A stretch of 64,000 nt of DNA from Planctomycetota bacterium (GTDB taxonomy: Bacteria; Planctomycetota; Planctomycetia; Pirellulales; PNKZ01), in contig JAFEBQ010000010.1 of assembly GCA_018242585.1 (NCBI GenBank), positions 127,444 through 191,443 of the forward strand. The letters are read 5' to 3'. Below the pieces are notes generated by a model. That model was not told the origin of the DNA. It saw nothing but the letters and a program-made list of their open reading frames with translations, and searched no databases. Positions 21,598-29,629 of the stretch are shown one piece after another; positions within the stretch are counted from its first letter, which is position 1, and each line of letters starts with the position of its first letter. The position numbers and the translations under genes are program-made.

Positions 21598-21720
21598 AAG
21601 TTGCTAGTTGCTGGTCCCTAGTTGTTAGTGATCGGAAAGCTGCCGCTACAAATAAAAGAGCCCAGGGGATTCGCTCCCCTGGGCTCTTTGTCTTAACCAG
21701 CAACCAGCAACTAGCAACTT
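21598..21720. repeat. CTAGCAACTAG-family repeats flanking a terminator
   Basis: The left copy (about 21598-21629, AAGTTGCTAGTTGCTGGTCC then CTAG) and right copy (about 21695-21720, AACCAGCAACCAGCAACTAG then CAACTT) are inverted relative to each other and enclose the hairpin at 21655-21689. Confidence 0.75.
21655..21689. terminator. Bidirectional intrinsic terminator
   Basis: A perfect 15-bp stem AAAGAGCCCAGGGGA / TCCCCTGGGCTCTTT with a 5-base loop (TTCGC) lies between convergent genes and has T-rich sequence on both sides. Its core CCCAGGGG recurs in two other terminators in this window. Confidence 0.9.
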
Positions 21721-21722
21721 CC

Positions 21723-22781
21723 TCAGGCATTCAACTTCACCGCCGGGTCGTCGGCGACGTGGACCCACACATGAACGTGGGGCGTGCCGCGGAAGTACCA
21801 GACAAACGACGGGCCTTCCAACCGCCAGCAGTCCCACACCTTGTCGTTGCCGATGTCGCCGTCGCTGTAGAAGGCCAGCGAGCACTTGTCGAGCCCGCCT
21901 TGTGCTTTCAGGCATTTCGCCACCTTGTCCCGGTCGCTTTGCCGGTAGGGCTCGATCAACACCTGTAGCACGCGCTGCAGCTCGGTCTTTTGATCGCTCG
22001 AGAATTCGGTGACCGGAATGCCCGGAATGCCTCCCGAGGTGCCGCGGAAGTCGACCCGCGCTTCGTTCGGCAGCTTTTTCACCAGCGACGCCTGCTGCTG
22101 TTTGGCGTCCATCATCGAGAACAATTTGTTGGCTTCCAGACCCTGGTGCCAGAAGACATTTCCCTTGTGGTCGGCCGGTTCGTCGAACCCTTCGGCCGCG
22201 TGGCCATAAAAGATCGGACCGCCAAAAGCCACGTGCTCGGCACTGTTGCCGTCACAGCGCATGGTCATGTGTCGGCCGGTCATCACGAACTCGAACTTGC
22301 CGTCGCCGGGCTTGCCGAAGATGGCGAAGTTCTGTTCTTCGCCAAAGCCACCCGCGTCGTCCTCCAACTGGGTATCGATCCGCGCGTGCCAGTCGGGCTG
22401 GATGATGTTTTCGAAAATACCGCGGACCATCGCCCGCTGGTCATCGGTGTAGAACTTGCTGTTGATGATCGGCTTGGTGATGTGCCAGTTGTTGGCCACG
22501 CGGGTTCGCAGCAAACCCATCTTGGGGTCGATATGGTCCCAGGCGAAGCAGACTTCCTTCTTCTGCTCGTCACTCAACGAGTCATACAGCACCTTGACCA
22601 GCGACTCGGCCGGCTTGCCGCCATAGCTGCCGGCGCTGGGGGCCGCGCTGAGCACATTCGGCAACGACAGGATCGGCAACGCCACGGCAGCCCCGGCCAC
22701 GCCGGCGCGCTGGATGAATTGGCGGCGGTTGACCGTGGGGGGCGTTCCACAGTCCGGACAAAGGCGACGATTCGTGGCCAT
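21723..22781 (-). CDS. Tat-exported DUF3500 family protein
   Basis: About 352 residues from an ATG with GGAGGA 9 bases upstream. The N-terminus carries CPDCGTPP, then a twin-arginine signal NRRQFIQRAGVAGAAVALPI, so it should be exported folded. The body matches DUF3500 as I know it: long alpha/beta sequence with FAWDHIDPKMGLLRTRVANNWHITKP, FAIFGKPGDGKFEFVMTGRHMTMRCDG, HVAFGGPIFYGH, KGNVFWHQ and the end GPSFVWYFRGTPHVHVWVHV. The catalytic role of DUF3500 is unknown; many conserved His and Trp suggest ligand or metal binding. The CPDC pair before the Tat motif resembles a zinc ribbon fragment and is odd. Confidence 0.85.
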   Translation of the reverse strand: MATNRRLCPDCGTPPTVNRRQFIQRAGVAGAAVALPILSLPNVLSAAPSAGSYGGKPAESLVKVLYDSLSDEQKKEVCFAWDHIDPKMGLLRTRVANNWHITKPIINSKFYTDDQRAMVRGIFENIIQPDWHARIDTQLEDDAGGFGEEQNFAIFGKPGDGKFEFVMTGRHMTMRCDGNSAEHVAFGGPIFYGHAAEGFDEPADHKGNVFWHQGLEANKLFSMMDAKQQQASLVKKLPNEARVDFRGTSGGIPGIPVTEFSSDQKTELQRVLQVLIEPYRQSDRDKVAKCLKAQGGLDKCSLAFYSDGDIGNDKVWDCWRLEGPSFVWYFRGTPHVHVWVHVADDPAVKLNA

Positions 22782-23155
22782 GCTCGGTTCTCCTCCGATG
22801 ATGTGGGTGGGCGACGACTGGCGGTGGGCGTTAGGGGCACGACGTGCGCGGCACGTGTTCGTATCAGAAATCCGTCGGGACGCCTCAATTAAATCGGACC
22901 CAGCCCCCGGCGGCAACCTTTTTTACGCCGACACCCCAGTTCTAGGGATACGTAGGCGTGGGCAGTACAACGTGAGCAGCCCGCACGCCAGGCAGGGCGT
23001 TTCTCCAGAAAAACCTAGGCAATTCCCGCGCATCGAGCCCTCGCCCAAAGTACGATTAAGATACGCCTTGTCGTTCTGACGGGGCTGGGCCGGTCGGCGA
23101 CGCTCCTCTTTTCTAGCGTTCGCACGCCGGGCCAACATTGCGGAGCGATCGTCCC
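22782..23155. other. Divergent intergenic region
   Basis: 374 bases between the DUF3500 gene and a small plus-strand gene. I see no repeat, RNA or clear promoter. Confidence 0.5.
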
Positions 23156-23509
23156 ATGATTGCGCCCATCTATCCGGCAGCGTCGGCGGCGCCATTGTTG
23201 TTTTTGGCGCTGCAAAAGATTGCCCGCACGCCCACGTCGCGGTTGCGCTGTGGCTATCACGTGACGGCGCGCTATCAGCCCTGCCTGGGCTGGCGCGCTC
23301 ACAACTGTCGCGTCGGCCATGCGGTGACCGATAAATCGCTGCGGCCGTTGGGCCAAGGAATGCTGATCGACCGTTACCTGGCCGGCGGCATCGTCGGCAC
23401 GCAACTCCCCTTGTCGATTGCCGGCGCGTTCGACACGCGACCGCTGGCCAATCTGGCCCTCGATGCCGCGCACCACGCCGAGGTCATCAGCCTGGACGTC
23501 TGGGCCTGA
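23156..23509 (+). CDS. Small protein of unknown function
   Basis: A 117-residue reading frame beginning MIAPIYPAASAAPLL with GGAG about 10 bases upstream. Third codon positions are nearly all G or C, as in the surrounding real genes, which argues that it is coding. Residues 12-20 are hydrophobic but there is no clear signal peptide. The sequence RCGYHVTARYQPCLGWRAHNCR has three cysteines, and LIDRYLAGGIVGTQLPLSIAG looks like a compact fold. I recognise no family. The opposite strand also has a frame but with the Arg/His-rich composition of a shadow. Confidence 0.55.
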   Translation: MIAPIYPAASAAPLLFLALQKIARTPTSRLRCGYHVTARYQPCLGWRAHNCRVGHAVTDKSLRPLGQGMLIDRYLAGGIVGTQLPLSIAGAFDTRPLANLALDAAHHAEVISLDVWA

Positions 23510-23556
23510 TCGCGCGGGCTTACTAGAGCAGTTCTCAGAACACAGTCGCGTGGGTG

Positions 23557-23698
23557 GCCCAGGTGCCTGCACCTGGGCGGCCGAAGGCCGCAAGAAACCT
23601 CGAGCGCCGTCCTGCGCGGGTGGCGAGTTTCCATTTGGGTTGCGCGTGCCCATCGAGTTTCTTGTTGCTGCGCAACACCGATGGCCAAGCCATCGGTG
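23557..23698. repeat. Two hairpin repeat elements
   Basis: Two perfect hairpins: GCCCAGGTG-CCTG-CACCTGGGC at 23557-23578 followed by GGCCGAAGGCC, and CACCGATGGC-CAA-GCCATCGGTG at 23676-23698. Neither is followed by a T tract, so they look like REP-type dispersed elements and not terminators. They lie between convergent genes. Confidence 0.75.
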
Positions 23699-23745
23699 CC
23701 ACCCCAGACGCGAGAACGTGGCGAGACCCGCTCTAAGAGCGTCGC

Positions 23746-25479
23746 CTACTGCGACGATCCTTCGGGCGACTGGCCACGCGCCAGTTGAAACTCTTCCAGC
23801 GCCGGCAAGAGCATGGCCGTCGCGGCAAAGCCATAGGCCAACACCACGCTGCACAAAACAGCCAGCGTGTGCCCCATCAGAAAACTGGCCAGCGCGTAAA
23901 ACGTGGCCAAGGGACAAAAGAACGACGCGGCCAGCAGCGCCGGCGACTGCAACCGGCCGCTGATCGCCCAATAGATGCCAATGCCGCCGCCGACCATCGC
24001 GGCCAGGAACGGCTGTAACTGGAAACTGAACGAGCCGGCAAAGGCGACCATGATCCTCATCGTCGCGGCCACGCCGAGGGCCAAGAAGAACAAGGTGCCC
24101 AGGCTGACGGCAATGGCCGTACGACTGCGGGCGTGATGCGACGCCACGTGTACCCCCAGGACCGCGGCAAACACGCACAGCACCAGCCACCCCAGCCAGA
24201 TGCACGCGGCCGTCTCCCAGCGCAACTGCCCCTGCCACGCCAGATAGCCGACCAGCAGCGTCGGCAGCGTGATCATCTCCTTGGCGTTGTACGCCGTACC
24301 CAAGAGCTTGCCGACGATCAGTTCGCGCCCGGTCAAGTCGGTGACCAACAGCAGGTCAATCGTTTCGCCATCGCGCTCGCTGGTCATGCTCATCACTGCT
24401 TGCGCGTTGATCCAAAGCAAGCTGATCACCGCCAGCGGCGCGAGGGCCAACGTCAACTGCACGACGATCGCCTCGCCCCCCAGCGCCGGCACCTGTCGCA
24501 CCGCGGCGAAGACGAGCCCAAACAGAATTAGATAGGCCAGCCGCACGAGCACCACCTTGCGGCCATAGGCCCAAGTGCGAGTCTCGCGCCACAGAATCGG
24601 CGCCGCGCCAATCGAGCGTGATCGCGCCGGAGCGTTCGACGCCCCGGTTGCCGCGGCCGCCGGCGACTCGTCATCAGCCCCGGCCACGCGCGGCTCTTGA
24701 TTCGTGTTCCAGGCTCGCACACGCCACGCCGCCCACAGCGTTACTCCGGCCGTCGCGACCACACAAAACCCGACATAAGCCCCCAGCGGTTGAAGCGAAG
24801 TCTGGGCATAATCGGGCAGCATGGCGTGCCACAGCGCGTGCCAGGGACTGACCCGCGCTCCCCACGCCGCCAGCGATGAAGCGGAATCGCCCATCAACCA
24901 GGACCAGCCAAGCGTCCAGCCCAGCATCGCCACGGCGGCCAAGGCCAACGGCTGCAGCGTTCGCTCACGCCAAAAGGCGAGCATCGTCCCCAACCCGGCG
25001 CACAACAGCAAACTGGCCAGCGAAACCAACTCGGTTCGGGCCACCTGGCCGAAGCTGATACCACCGAGCAGCGTCAACAACGCCAGAAACGGCACGCCGA
25101 CGGCCCACAATACAAGGGCGTTCAACAGCCCGCTGAATAACTTGCCGGCCACGAGTTCCAAGTTGCTGAGCCGTGTCAGCAGCAGCAGCGACAGCGTGCG
25201 GCGTTCCTTTTCATGGGCCACGGCCAGCACGCAGGCCACTGTGGCATAGGCCGACGTGATCAGCCACTGCAAGGGAACCAGCAACTGAAACACAGCCGCT
25301 CCGAAGCGGGCCAACTCGCCGACGCCACGGACCAGTTGCGTGCCGGTGAGCATCTGCCAGGCCGTCGTCGTCACCAAGAGCAATGCCGCTAGAAACGCCG
25401 AGCGCAGCGCGTAACTCGACACGCGCCGCGGCACGGCCACGATCTCTCGCTCGGCAATCGGTCCTAACACAGCGCGCAA
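23746..25479 (-). CDS. ABC-2-type transporter membrane protein with two fused permease halves
   Basis: A 577-residue polytopic protein with about 12 predicted membrane helices; the start is TTG. The two halves are similar: EKERRTLSLLLLTRLSNLEL then VAGKLFSGLL near residue 90 matches SERDGETIDLLLVTDLTGRE then LIVGKLLGTAY near residue 375. This phrase, with the preceding long periplasmic/cytosolic stretch, is typical of ABC-2 permeases of the NosY/YhaP kind (ABC transporter permease subunit, export). A hydrophilic Ala/Ser linker (about 265-295) joins the halves. No ATP-binding partner is adjacent, so the substrate is unknown. Downstream are REP-like hairpins. Confidence 0.8.
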   Translation of the reverse strand: MRAVLGPIAEREIVAVPRRVSSYALRSAFLAALLLVTTTAWQMLTGTQLVRGVGELARFGAAVFQLLVPLQWLITSAYATVACVLAVAHEKERRTLSLLLLTRLSNLELVAGKLFSGLLNALVLWAVGVPFLALLTLLGGISFGQVARTELVSLASLLLCAGLGTMLAFWRERTLQPLALAAVAMLGWTLGWSWLMGDSASSLAAWGARVSPWHALWHAMLPDYAQTSLQPLGAYVGFCVVATAGVTLWAAWRVRAWNTNQEPRVAGADDESPAAAATGASNAPARSRSIGAAPILWRETRTWAYGRKVVLVRLAYLILFGLVFAAVRQVPALGGEAIVVQLTLALAPLAVISLLWINAQAVMSMTSERDGETIDLLLVTDLTGRELIVGKLLGTAYNAKEMITLPTLLVGYLAWQGQLRWETAACIWLGWLVLCVFAAVLGVHVASHHARSRTAIAVSLGTLFFLALGVAATMRIMVAFAGSFSFQLQPFLAAMVGGGIGIYWAISGRLQSPALLAASFFCPLATFYALASFLMGHTLAVLCSVVLAYGFAATAMLLPALEEFQLARGQSPEGSSQ

Positions 25480-25814
<335 letters not shown>

Positions 25815-27212
25815 TCAAATCGACTTAGCGGCGACCAGCCTTGGCGTCGCCAACGTCGCCGGCGCGTGAACCGTCACGGGTACGAAACGGCTCGCCAGAC
25901 CGGCCGAGAGTCCAGCCATGAAGAACATCATCATGTTCACCATCGCCACGATTGACACATCGTGGAACATGGCATTGGGCAGATAAACGCCCAGCGCGCC
26001 GAGCATCAATAGCCCCTGTTCCCGCGCCCACAGCGGCGCCGCGGCGCAGTCCCAGAGCTTCCAGGCTCGATAGCCCCACGCGACCAGCAAGGCCACGTAC
26101 AACCCCAGCCCAATCACCCCGGTGTCGGTCAAGATGGCCAGGAACGAGTTGTGCTGCACGTAGACCCGGGCCTTTTCCAACGGCAGATCGACCGACCGGT
26201 CGTGCAGGTAGAACTTGTTGTTTTCTTCGTATTGGCCAAAGCCAAAGCCCAACAGCGGCCGGTCGAGGAACATCTTCCACGCCACGGTCGCCAAGATGGG
26301 GCGCAGCTTGGCCGAGTCGGCCACGTCGGCGGCGCTGACGTCCTTATCACGCTTGAAGGCGACCAGGTTCTCCCAGTTAATCACCACAAACAACGCGCCC
26401 GCCAGCAGTCCCGAGCCCAGCAACATCACGCGCCAACTACGCGGCAGGCCGAGCGCGGCCAGAATCATCAACCCCAGCGCGGCCCCCATCCAGCAACTGC
26501 GTGTCAGCGTGGCATAGGTTCCCACCAGCCCGGCCAGGGCAATCACCACCAGCCCCACACGTCCCGCGCGGCCACAGTAAGGCCAGCACATCAGCGCGGC
26601 AAAGCTGCAAATCGGCGCGAAGATGCCGACCCCCACCGGGTTCAGGAACGGCCCGCGGCCGCGCCCGAAGAACTCGGCGTGCTCGGTCGAGACGATGTAC
26701 TTGGGAAAGACGACTTCATGCAGGCCGCGCGTCTCGGCCAACGCCGTCAGCCCGAGATAGACCGTGAAGAATCCGAGGAACCACCACAGGCCGAGGACTT
26801 CGCGCTGCTCGACGCGCATGCCCCGGGCCACGACATAGAGCCCCATCGGCATCAGGTAAAAGAACAACAGCCGCGACGCCGGCAGATTGCGCGTGATGGT
26901 CCAATCGTGCGTAAAGGTGCTGATCAGCAGCAAGCCCGCGTAGGCCAACAGCAGATAGTCGGCCTTGGCCAAAGGCTTGGGAGCGGCCAGCCCCCAGCGG
27001 CGATAGATCACGTACTGGCCAATCAACATTCCCCACAGCAATCGATCGACCGTGATCGGAATGGGCCCGCCGGGCAAGTTGAAAAAGGCGAAGCCAAAGC
27101 AACTACCCGTCAGCAGCAGCGATGCGCAGCCCGCCACCAGCCCCAGCCTCAGCAGCAAGACGCCGCCCCAGACCAGTGCGATCAACAGGCCGAGAATGAG
27201 CAGGAAATCCAT
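25815..27212 (-). CDS. O-antigen ligase-like polymerase (Wzy_C family)
   Basis: About 465 residues from ATG (MDFLLILGLLIALVWGG), with roughly 12 membrane helices. The Wzy_C/O-antigen ligase signature is present: GRGPFLNPVGVGIF in the middle, then a large periplasmic loop near residues 280-340 containing WENLVAFK, RPLLGFGFGQYEE and VQHNSFLAILTDTGVIGLG (the H-N-S motif of WaaL/Wzy proteins). Such proteins join or polymerise surface glycans in the periplasm. Together with a flippase and a GT2 glycosyltransferase elsewhere in the window it points to exopolysaccharide or lipid-linked glycan assembly. A structured leader with a terminator precedes it. Confidence 0.85.
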   Translation of the reverse strand: MDFLLILGLLIALVWGGVLLLRLGLVAGCASLLLTGSCFGFAFFNLPGGPIPITVDRLLWGMLIGQYVIYRRWGLAAPKPLAKADYLLLAYAGLLLISTFTHDWTITRNLPASRLLFFYLMPMGLYVVARGMRVEQREVLGLWWFLGFFTVYLGLTALAETRGLHEVVFPKYIVSTEHAEFFGRGRGPFLNPVGVGIFAPICSFAALMCWPYCGRAGRVGLVVIALAGLVGTYATLTRSCWMGAALGLMILAALGLPRSWRVMLLGSGLLAGALFVVINWENLVAFKRDKDVSAADVADSAKLRPILATVAWKMFLDRPLLGFGFGQYEENNKFYLHDRSVDLPLEKARVYVQHNSFLAILTDTGVIGLGLYVALLVAWGYRAWKLWDCAAAPLWAREQGLLMLGALGVYLPNAMFHDVSIVAMVNMMMFFMAGLSAGLASRFVPVTVHAPATLATPRLVAAKSI

Positions 27213-27293
27213 GCTCAAGGATACGCCACGGCCAGCTAGAAAGGGCCGCGTTTGGCCAGGGTCGCAGGGGCGTTCCGCCCCGCCCTCGGCGCG

Positions 27294-27338
27294 CAAAAAA
27301 AGGTCATGGTAATTCGATCCGTCGATTCACCATGACCT
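27294..27338 (-). terminator. Intrinsic terminator, possibly an attenuator before the O-antigen ligase gene
   Basis: Perfect 10-bp arms AGGTCATGGT / ACCATGACCT with further inner pairing (AATTCGA/TCGATT), then seven T residues on the minus strand. It ends about 80 bases before the ATG of the ligase gene, so it could either end a short RNA or attenuate the downstream gene. Confidence 0.8.
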
Positions 27339-27434
27339 CTATCCTGAAGCGAAATGCCCCGGAAGCATCCCGCCCTCCCGGCATCTCCATTAGTAGCATC
27401 GGCCCGCCTGGGCCGCGGGATGCAGCCCAAAACG
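27339..27434 (-). ncRNA. Candidate structured RNA or leader between two terminators
   Basis: On the minus strand the segment folds with a perfect 9-bp stem GCATCCCGC (27415-27423) / GCGGGATGC (27365-27373) and a nested hairpin GGCCC-AGGC-GGGCC (27401-27414). It begins right after one terminator and ends at another, so it could be a 100-140 nt sRNA or a riboswitch-like leader. A 31-codon frame from an ATG (MLLMEMPGGRD...) ends inside the terminator and might instead be a leader peptide. Confidence 0.35.
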
Positions 27435-27440
27435 AAAAAA

Positions 27441-27468
27441 GGCCGATGCCCCAGGAAAGGCATCGGCC
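27441..27468 (-). terminator. Intrinsic terminator of the upstream secreted-protein gene
   Basis: A perfect 10-bp stem GGCCGATGCC / GGCATCGGCC with an 8-base loop is followed by six T residues on the minus strand, about 75 bases after the stop of the gene at 27542. Confidence 0.88.
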
Positions 27469-27541
27469 CGTGGTATCGTACGTACGGATTGTAACGATAC
27501 GAAGGATGAACGCTAAACGATGAACCATTGACGCCAAGGAA

Positions 27542-28069
27542 CTACGTCGAGCGATCGCGCGAAACGCGGCGAGCGCTCGGTTTGACGGTTTGCACCTCCG
27601 GCGGCGACTCCACCGGCGAGGCATCCACCGGCATGCTGGGTTGCACCATCACGGGCATACTAGCCGCCGGACGGCAGTTTTGACAAGCAGCGCCCAACGC
27701 TGGCGGCCCGGACAGCCCACGTTTGAACACGGTGCGGCACGGCGGCGGCACGGGGTTCGCCGGGTGCAGCGAGCCGCCGCCCCAACGCTGGGCCATTGGC
27801 TCGTTGGGATAGTCGTCCCACGCATGTACTCGCCAGTTAGCAGGAATACCGGCGCAACCAAATTCCAGACCCGACTGCATTTGATAGCCGCCGTTGTGAC
27901 ACCGGCAGCCAACCGCCGAGTGTTCATAGGAGACGGGCACCGGCGCGTTGTACCCGCAACTCGATCCGATTCCGATCCGACGCGCAAGGTCTTGCGCTTG
28001 GGCAGTGCCGGCAGATGCTCCGAGCATCATCACGGCAGCGACCACCACAGGCAAAGTGCGGTGAGTCAT
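27542..28069 (-). CDS. Secreted cysteine-containing protein of unknown function
   Basis: 175 residues with an AGGAG site before ATG and a clean signal peptide (MTHRTLPVVVAAVMMLGASA then GTAQAQ). The mature part has CGYNAPVPVSYEHSAVGCRC, FGCAG, PPPC and ACQNCR, so about seven cysteines that may pair or bind metal, and a Pro/Val-rich tail. I know similar short secreted planctomycete proteins but no named domain. It is monocistronic, with a terminator right behind it. Confidence 0.75.
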   Translation of the reverse strand: MTHRTLPVVVAAVMMLGASAGTAQAQDLARRIGIGSSCGYNAPVPVSYEHSAVGCRCHNGGYQMQSGLEFGCAGIPANWRVHAWDDYPNEPMAQRWGGGSLHPANPVPPPCRTVFKRGLSGPPALGAACQNCRPAASMPVMVQPSMPVDASPVESPPEVQTVKPSARRVSRDRST

Positions 28070-28381
28070 GAGCGAACTCCTTTCACTTGGACTCTCGTGT
28101 CGAGAGCTTCCCGGGCCATTCGGTACTCGGGCGAAGCGCCGTCATAGCGCTAGCACGGGAGTTGCTCAAACATGCCCGACAATTCGTGGTTCCGCAAATC
28201 AATCGCGCAAATCACCCCCACTTTCTCGCGGCGGGTAGCGACCGGCGAACCTTGACGCTTTTTCCTTCTTCGGCCTCTGGCTAAGATATGCCGCTGTTAA
28301 ACTGTGCGGAAAATATCGGTTCTGCAGCGCTAGCTGCCCCATTGTTGGTAAGCCGCGAAAACTTTTCCGATTAAGGCACCT
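28070..28381. other. Divergent intergenic region
   Basis: 312 bases between divergent genes. It contains no repeat or RNA I can recognise; a TTGACG at about 28252 has no well-spaced -10. Confidence 0.5.
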
Positions 28382-29290
28382 TTGAATCTGCTGGCATTCA
28401 TCTCGGGCTGGCAGCCAGCATGGACCATGCTGGCCGGCGCAGGTTGCTGCTCGCTGGCGCTGCTGTGGTGGGCTTTCGTGCGATTGCGCGGCACGACGCT
28501 TCGCGCGGCCGCCGGCTGGGGTTTGCTGGCCACGCTCGTGCTGACGATCACCGCGGCGCTCGAGGCGCAAGACGCCGCCAATTCGCCCTGGCGCTATCTG
28601 ACCACCATCGTCACCCTGGCGCCGGGCATCGCCGTGTTCGGCGCCAAACGACCGCAAGACCGGGCCTGGTTCTTCATCGTGCTGACGCTGCTCGTCGTGC
28701 TCGCGCTGCCGTCGCTCGAATCGTGGTTCTTGCGCGACGGCGGACGGATCGAGTTGCACGGCTTTCGCAGCGTGTTTCAACTGCTGCTCCTGCTGGCCGG
28801 CACGGGCAATTACTGGCCCACGCGGTGTGGCCTGGCAGCGGCGCTCTTGGCCATCGGGCAGTGGATGCTGTTGGACGAGTTCTCGGCCTGGCCGTTGCTG
28901 GGATTCGATCGTGCCGTGTGCCGGCAGGTCGGAACCTGCCTGGTCCTGGCCGCGCCGATCGTGGCGGCGGTGCTTTGGCGCGTGCAAGGCACGGAGGACG
29001 GCTGGGCTAAAACATGGCTGCGATTTCGCAATGCCTATGGCCTGGTCTGGAGCGTGCGCGTGGCCGAGCGTTTCAATCGGGCGATGCTGCAACGCCAGTC
29101 GCCGTTGCGACTGGGCTGGCAAGGCTTCACCGCCGACACGGCAATGTCCCCAGAGGGCCAGGCCACGCCAACGATCGACCGGCCCGCCGCGCGCTCGCTG
29201 CAAGCGCTCCTGACTCGGTTTGTCGCGGCCGACTGGCTGCCGAGCATCGCAAAATTCGAATGTCGAAATAAACTCGACGCTGATGCCTGA
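28382..29290 (+). CDS. Polytopic membrane protein of unknown function
   Basis: 302 residues from a TTG start (no good ATG in frame near it, so the start is uncertain). The first 220 residues form about seven hydrophobic helices (for example WTMLAGAGCCSLALLWWAFV, RAWFFIVLTLLVVLALPSLE, SVFQLLLLLAGTGNYWPTRC). The C-terminal 80 residues are hydrophilic, Arg-rich and probably cytosolic. The opposite strand carries an Arg/Gln-rich shadow. No family recognised. The stop is followed directly by the palindromic repeat at 29301. Confidence 0.7.
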   Translation: MNLLAFISGWQPAWTMLAGAGCCSLALLWWAFVRLRGTTLRAAAGWGLLATLVLTITAALEAQDAANSPWRYLTTIVTLAPGIAVFGAKRPQDRAWFFIVLTLLVVLALPSLESWFLRDGGRIELHGFRSVFQLLLLLAGTGNYWPTRCGLAAALLAIGQWMLLDEFSAWPLLGFDRAVCRQVGTCLVLAAPIVAAVLWRVQGTEDGWAKTWLRFRNAYGLVWSVRVAERFNRAMLQRQSPLRLGWQGFTADTAMSPEGQATPTIDRPAARSLQALLTRFVAADWLPSIAKFECRNKLDADA

Positions 29291-29300
29291 GAGCGCAGGG

Positions 29301-29479
29301 ATTTGAACCGCAAAGACGCAAAGGGCGTAAAGAAATGCAAAACGAAGATTTGAATCTCAGAAGACGCGAAGACGCGCGGAGGAGGGAAACCGTGGACGCT
29401 TCTCTCCGCGCTTCCCAGCGCCCTCTGCGTTTCAACCCTCATCTTTTCTTTGCGATCTTTGCGTCTTTGCGGTTCAAAT
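29301..29479. repeat. 179-bp palindromic repeat element with 23-bp perfect inverted ends
   Basis: The ends are exact reverse complements over 23 bases (core TTGAACCGCAAAGACGCAAA at 29303-29322). Inner arms also match in part: GAAGACGCGAAGACGCGCGG against its imperfect complement near 29395-29435. No transposase is inside. Such AACCGCAAAGACGCAAAG words are, to my knowledge, widespread in planctomycete and verrucomicrobial genomes. Confidence 0.9.
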
Positions 29480-29629
29480 TGCCGCACTTTCCAACGTCGT
29501 GACCGTCGTGTCGTCGTGGTCGGCCTGCTTTCGTCCTTCAGGCCTTTGCTCCTATTCTTTCAGTCCTTCGGAAAGCCTGGCGTGTAATCCTGTTGTCGCC
29601 GGCGGACTGCCAACGCTAGACTAGAAGGC

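Larger units (their letters stand above)
27213..27541. other. Intergenic region holding two terminators and a structured segment
   Basis: 329 bases between two minus-strand genes. It holds two intrinsic terminators oriented to the minus strand and, between them, the structured segment listed separately. Confidence 0.7.

Noticed and set aside
23015..24238. Minus-strand 407-residue open frame
   Set aside because: Overlaps the ABC-2 gene out of frame and the small plus-strand gene antisense; its composition is that of a shadow.
27304..27624. Minus-strand 106-residue frame
   Set aside because: It starts inside the 3' end of a secreted-protein gene and runs through a strong terminator; only its last 31 codons could be a leader peptide.
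29301..29479. Possible tRNA or CRISPR from the palindrome
   Set aside because: No cloverleaf, no regular repeat-spacer spacing; only one pair of inverted arms.
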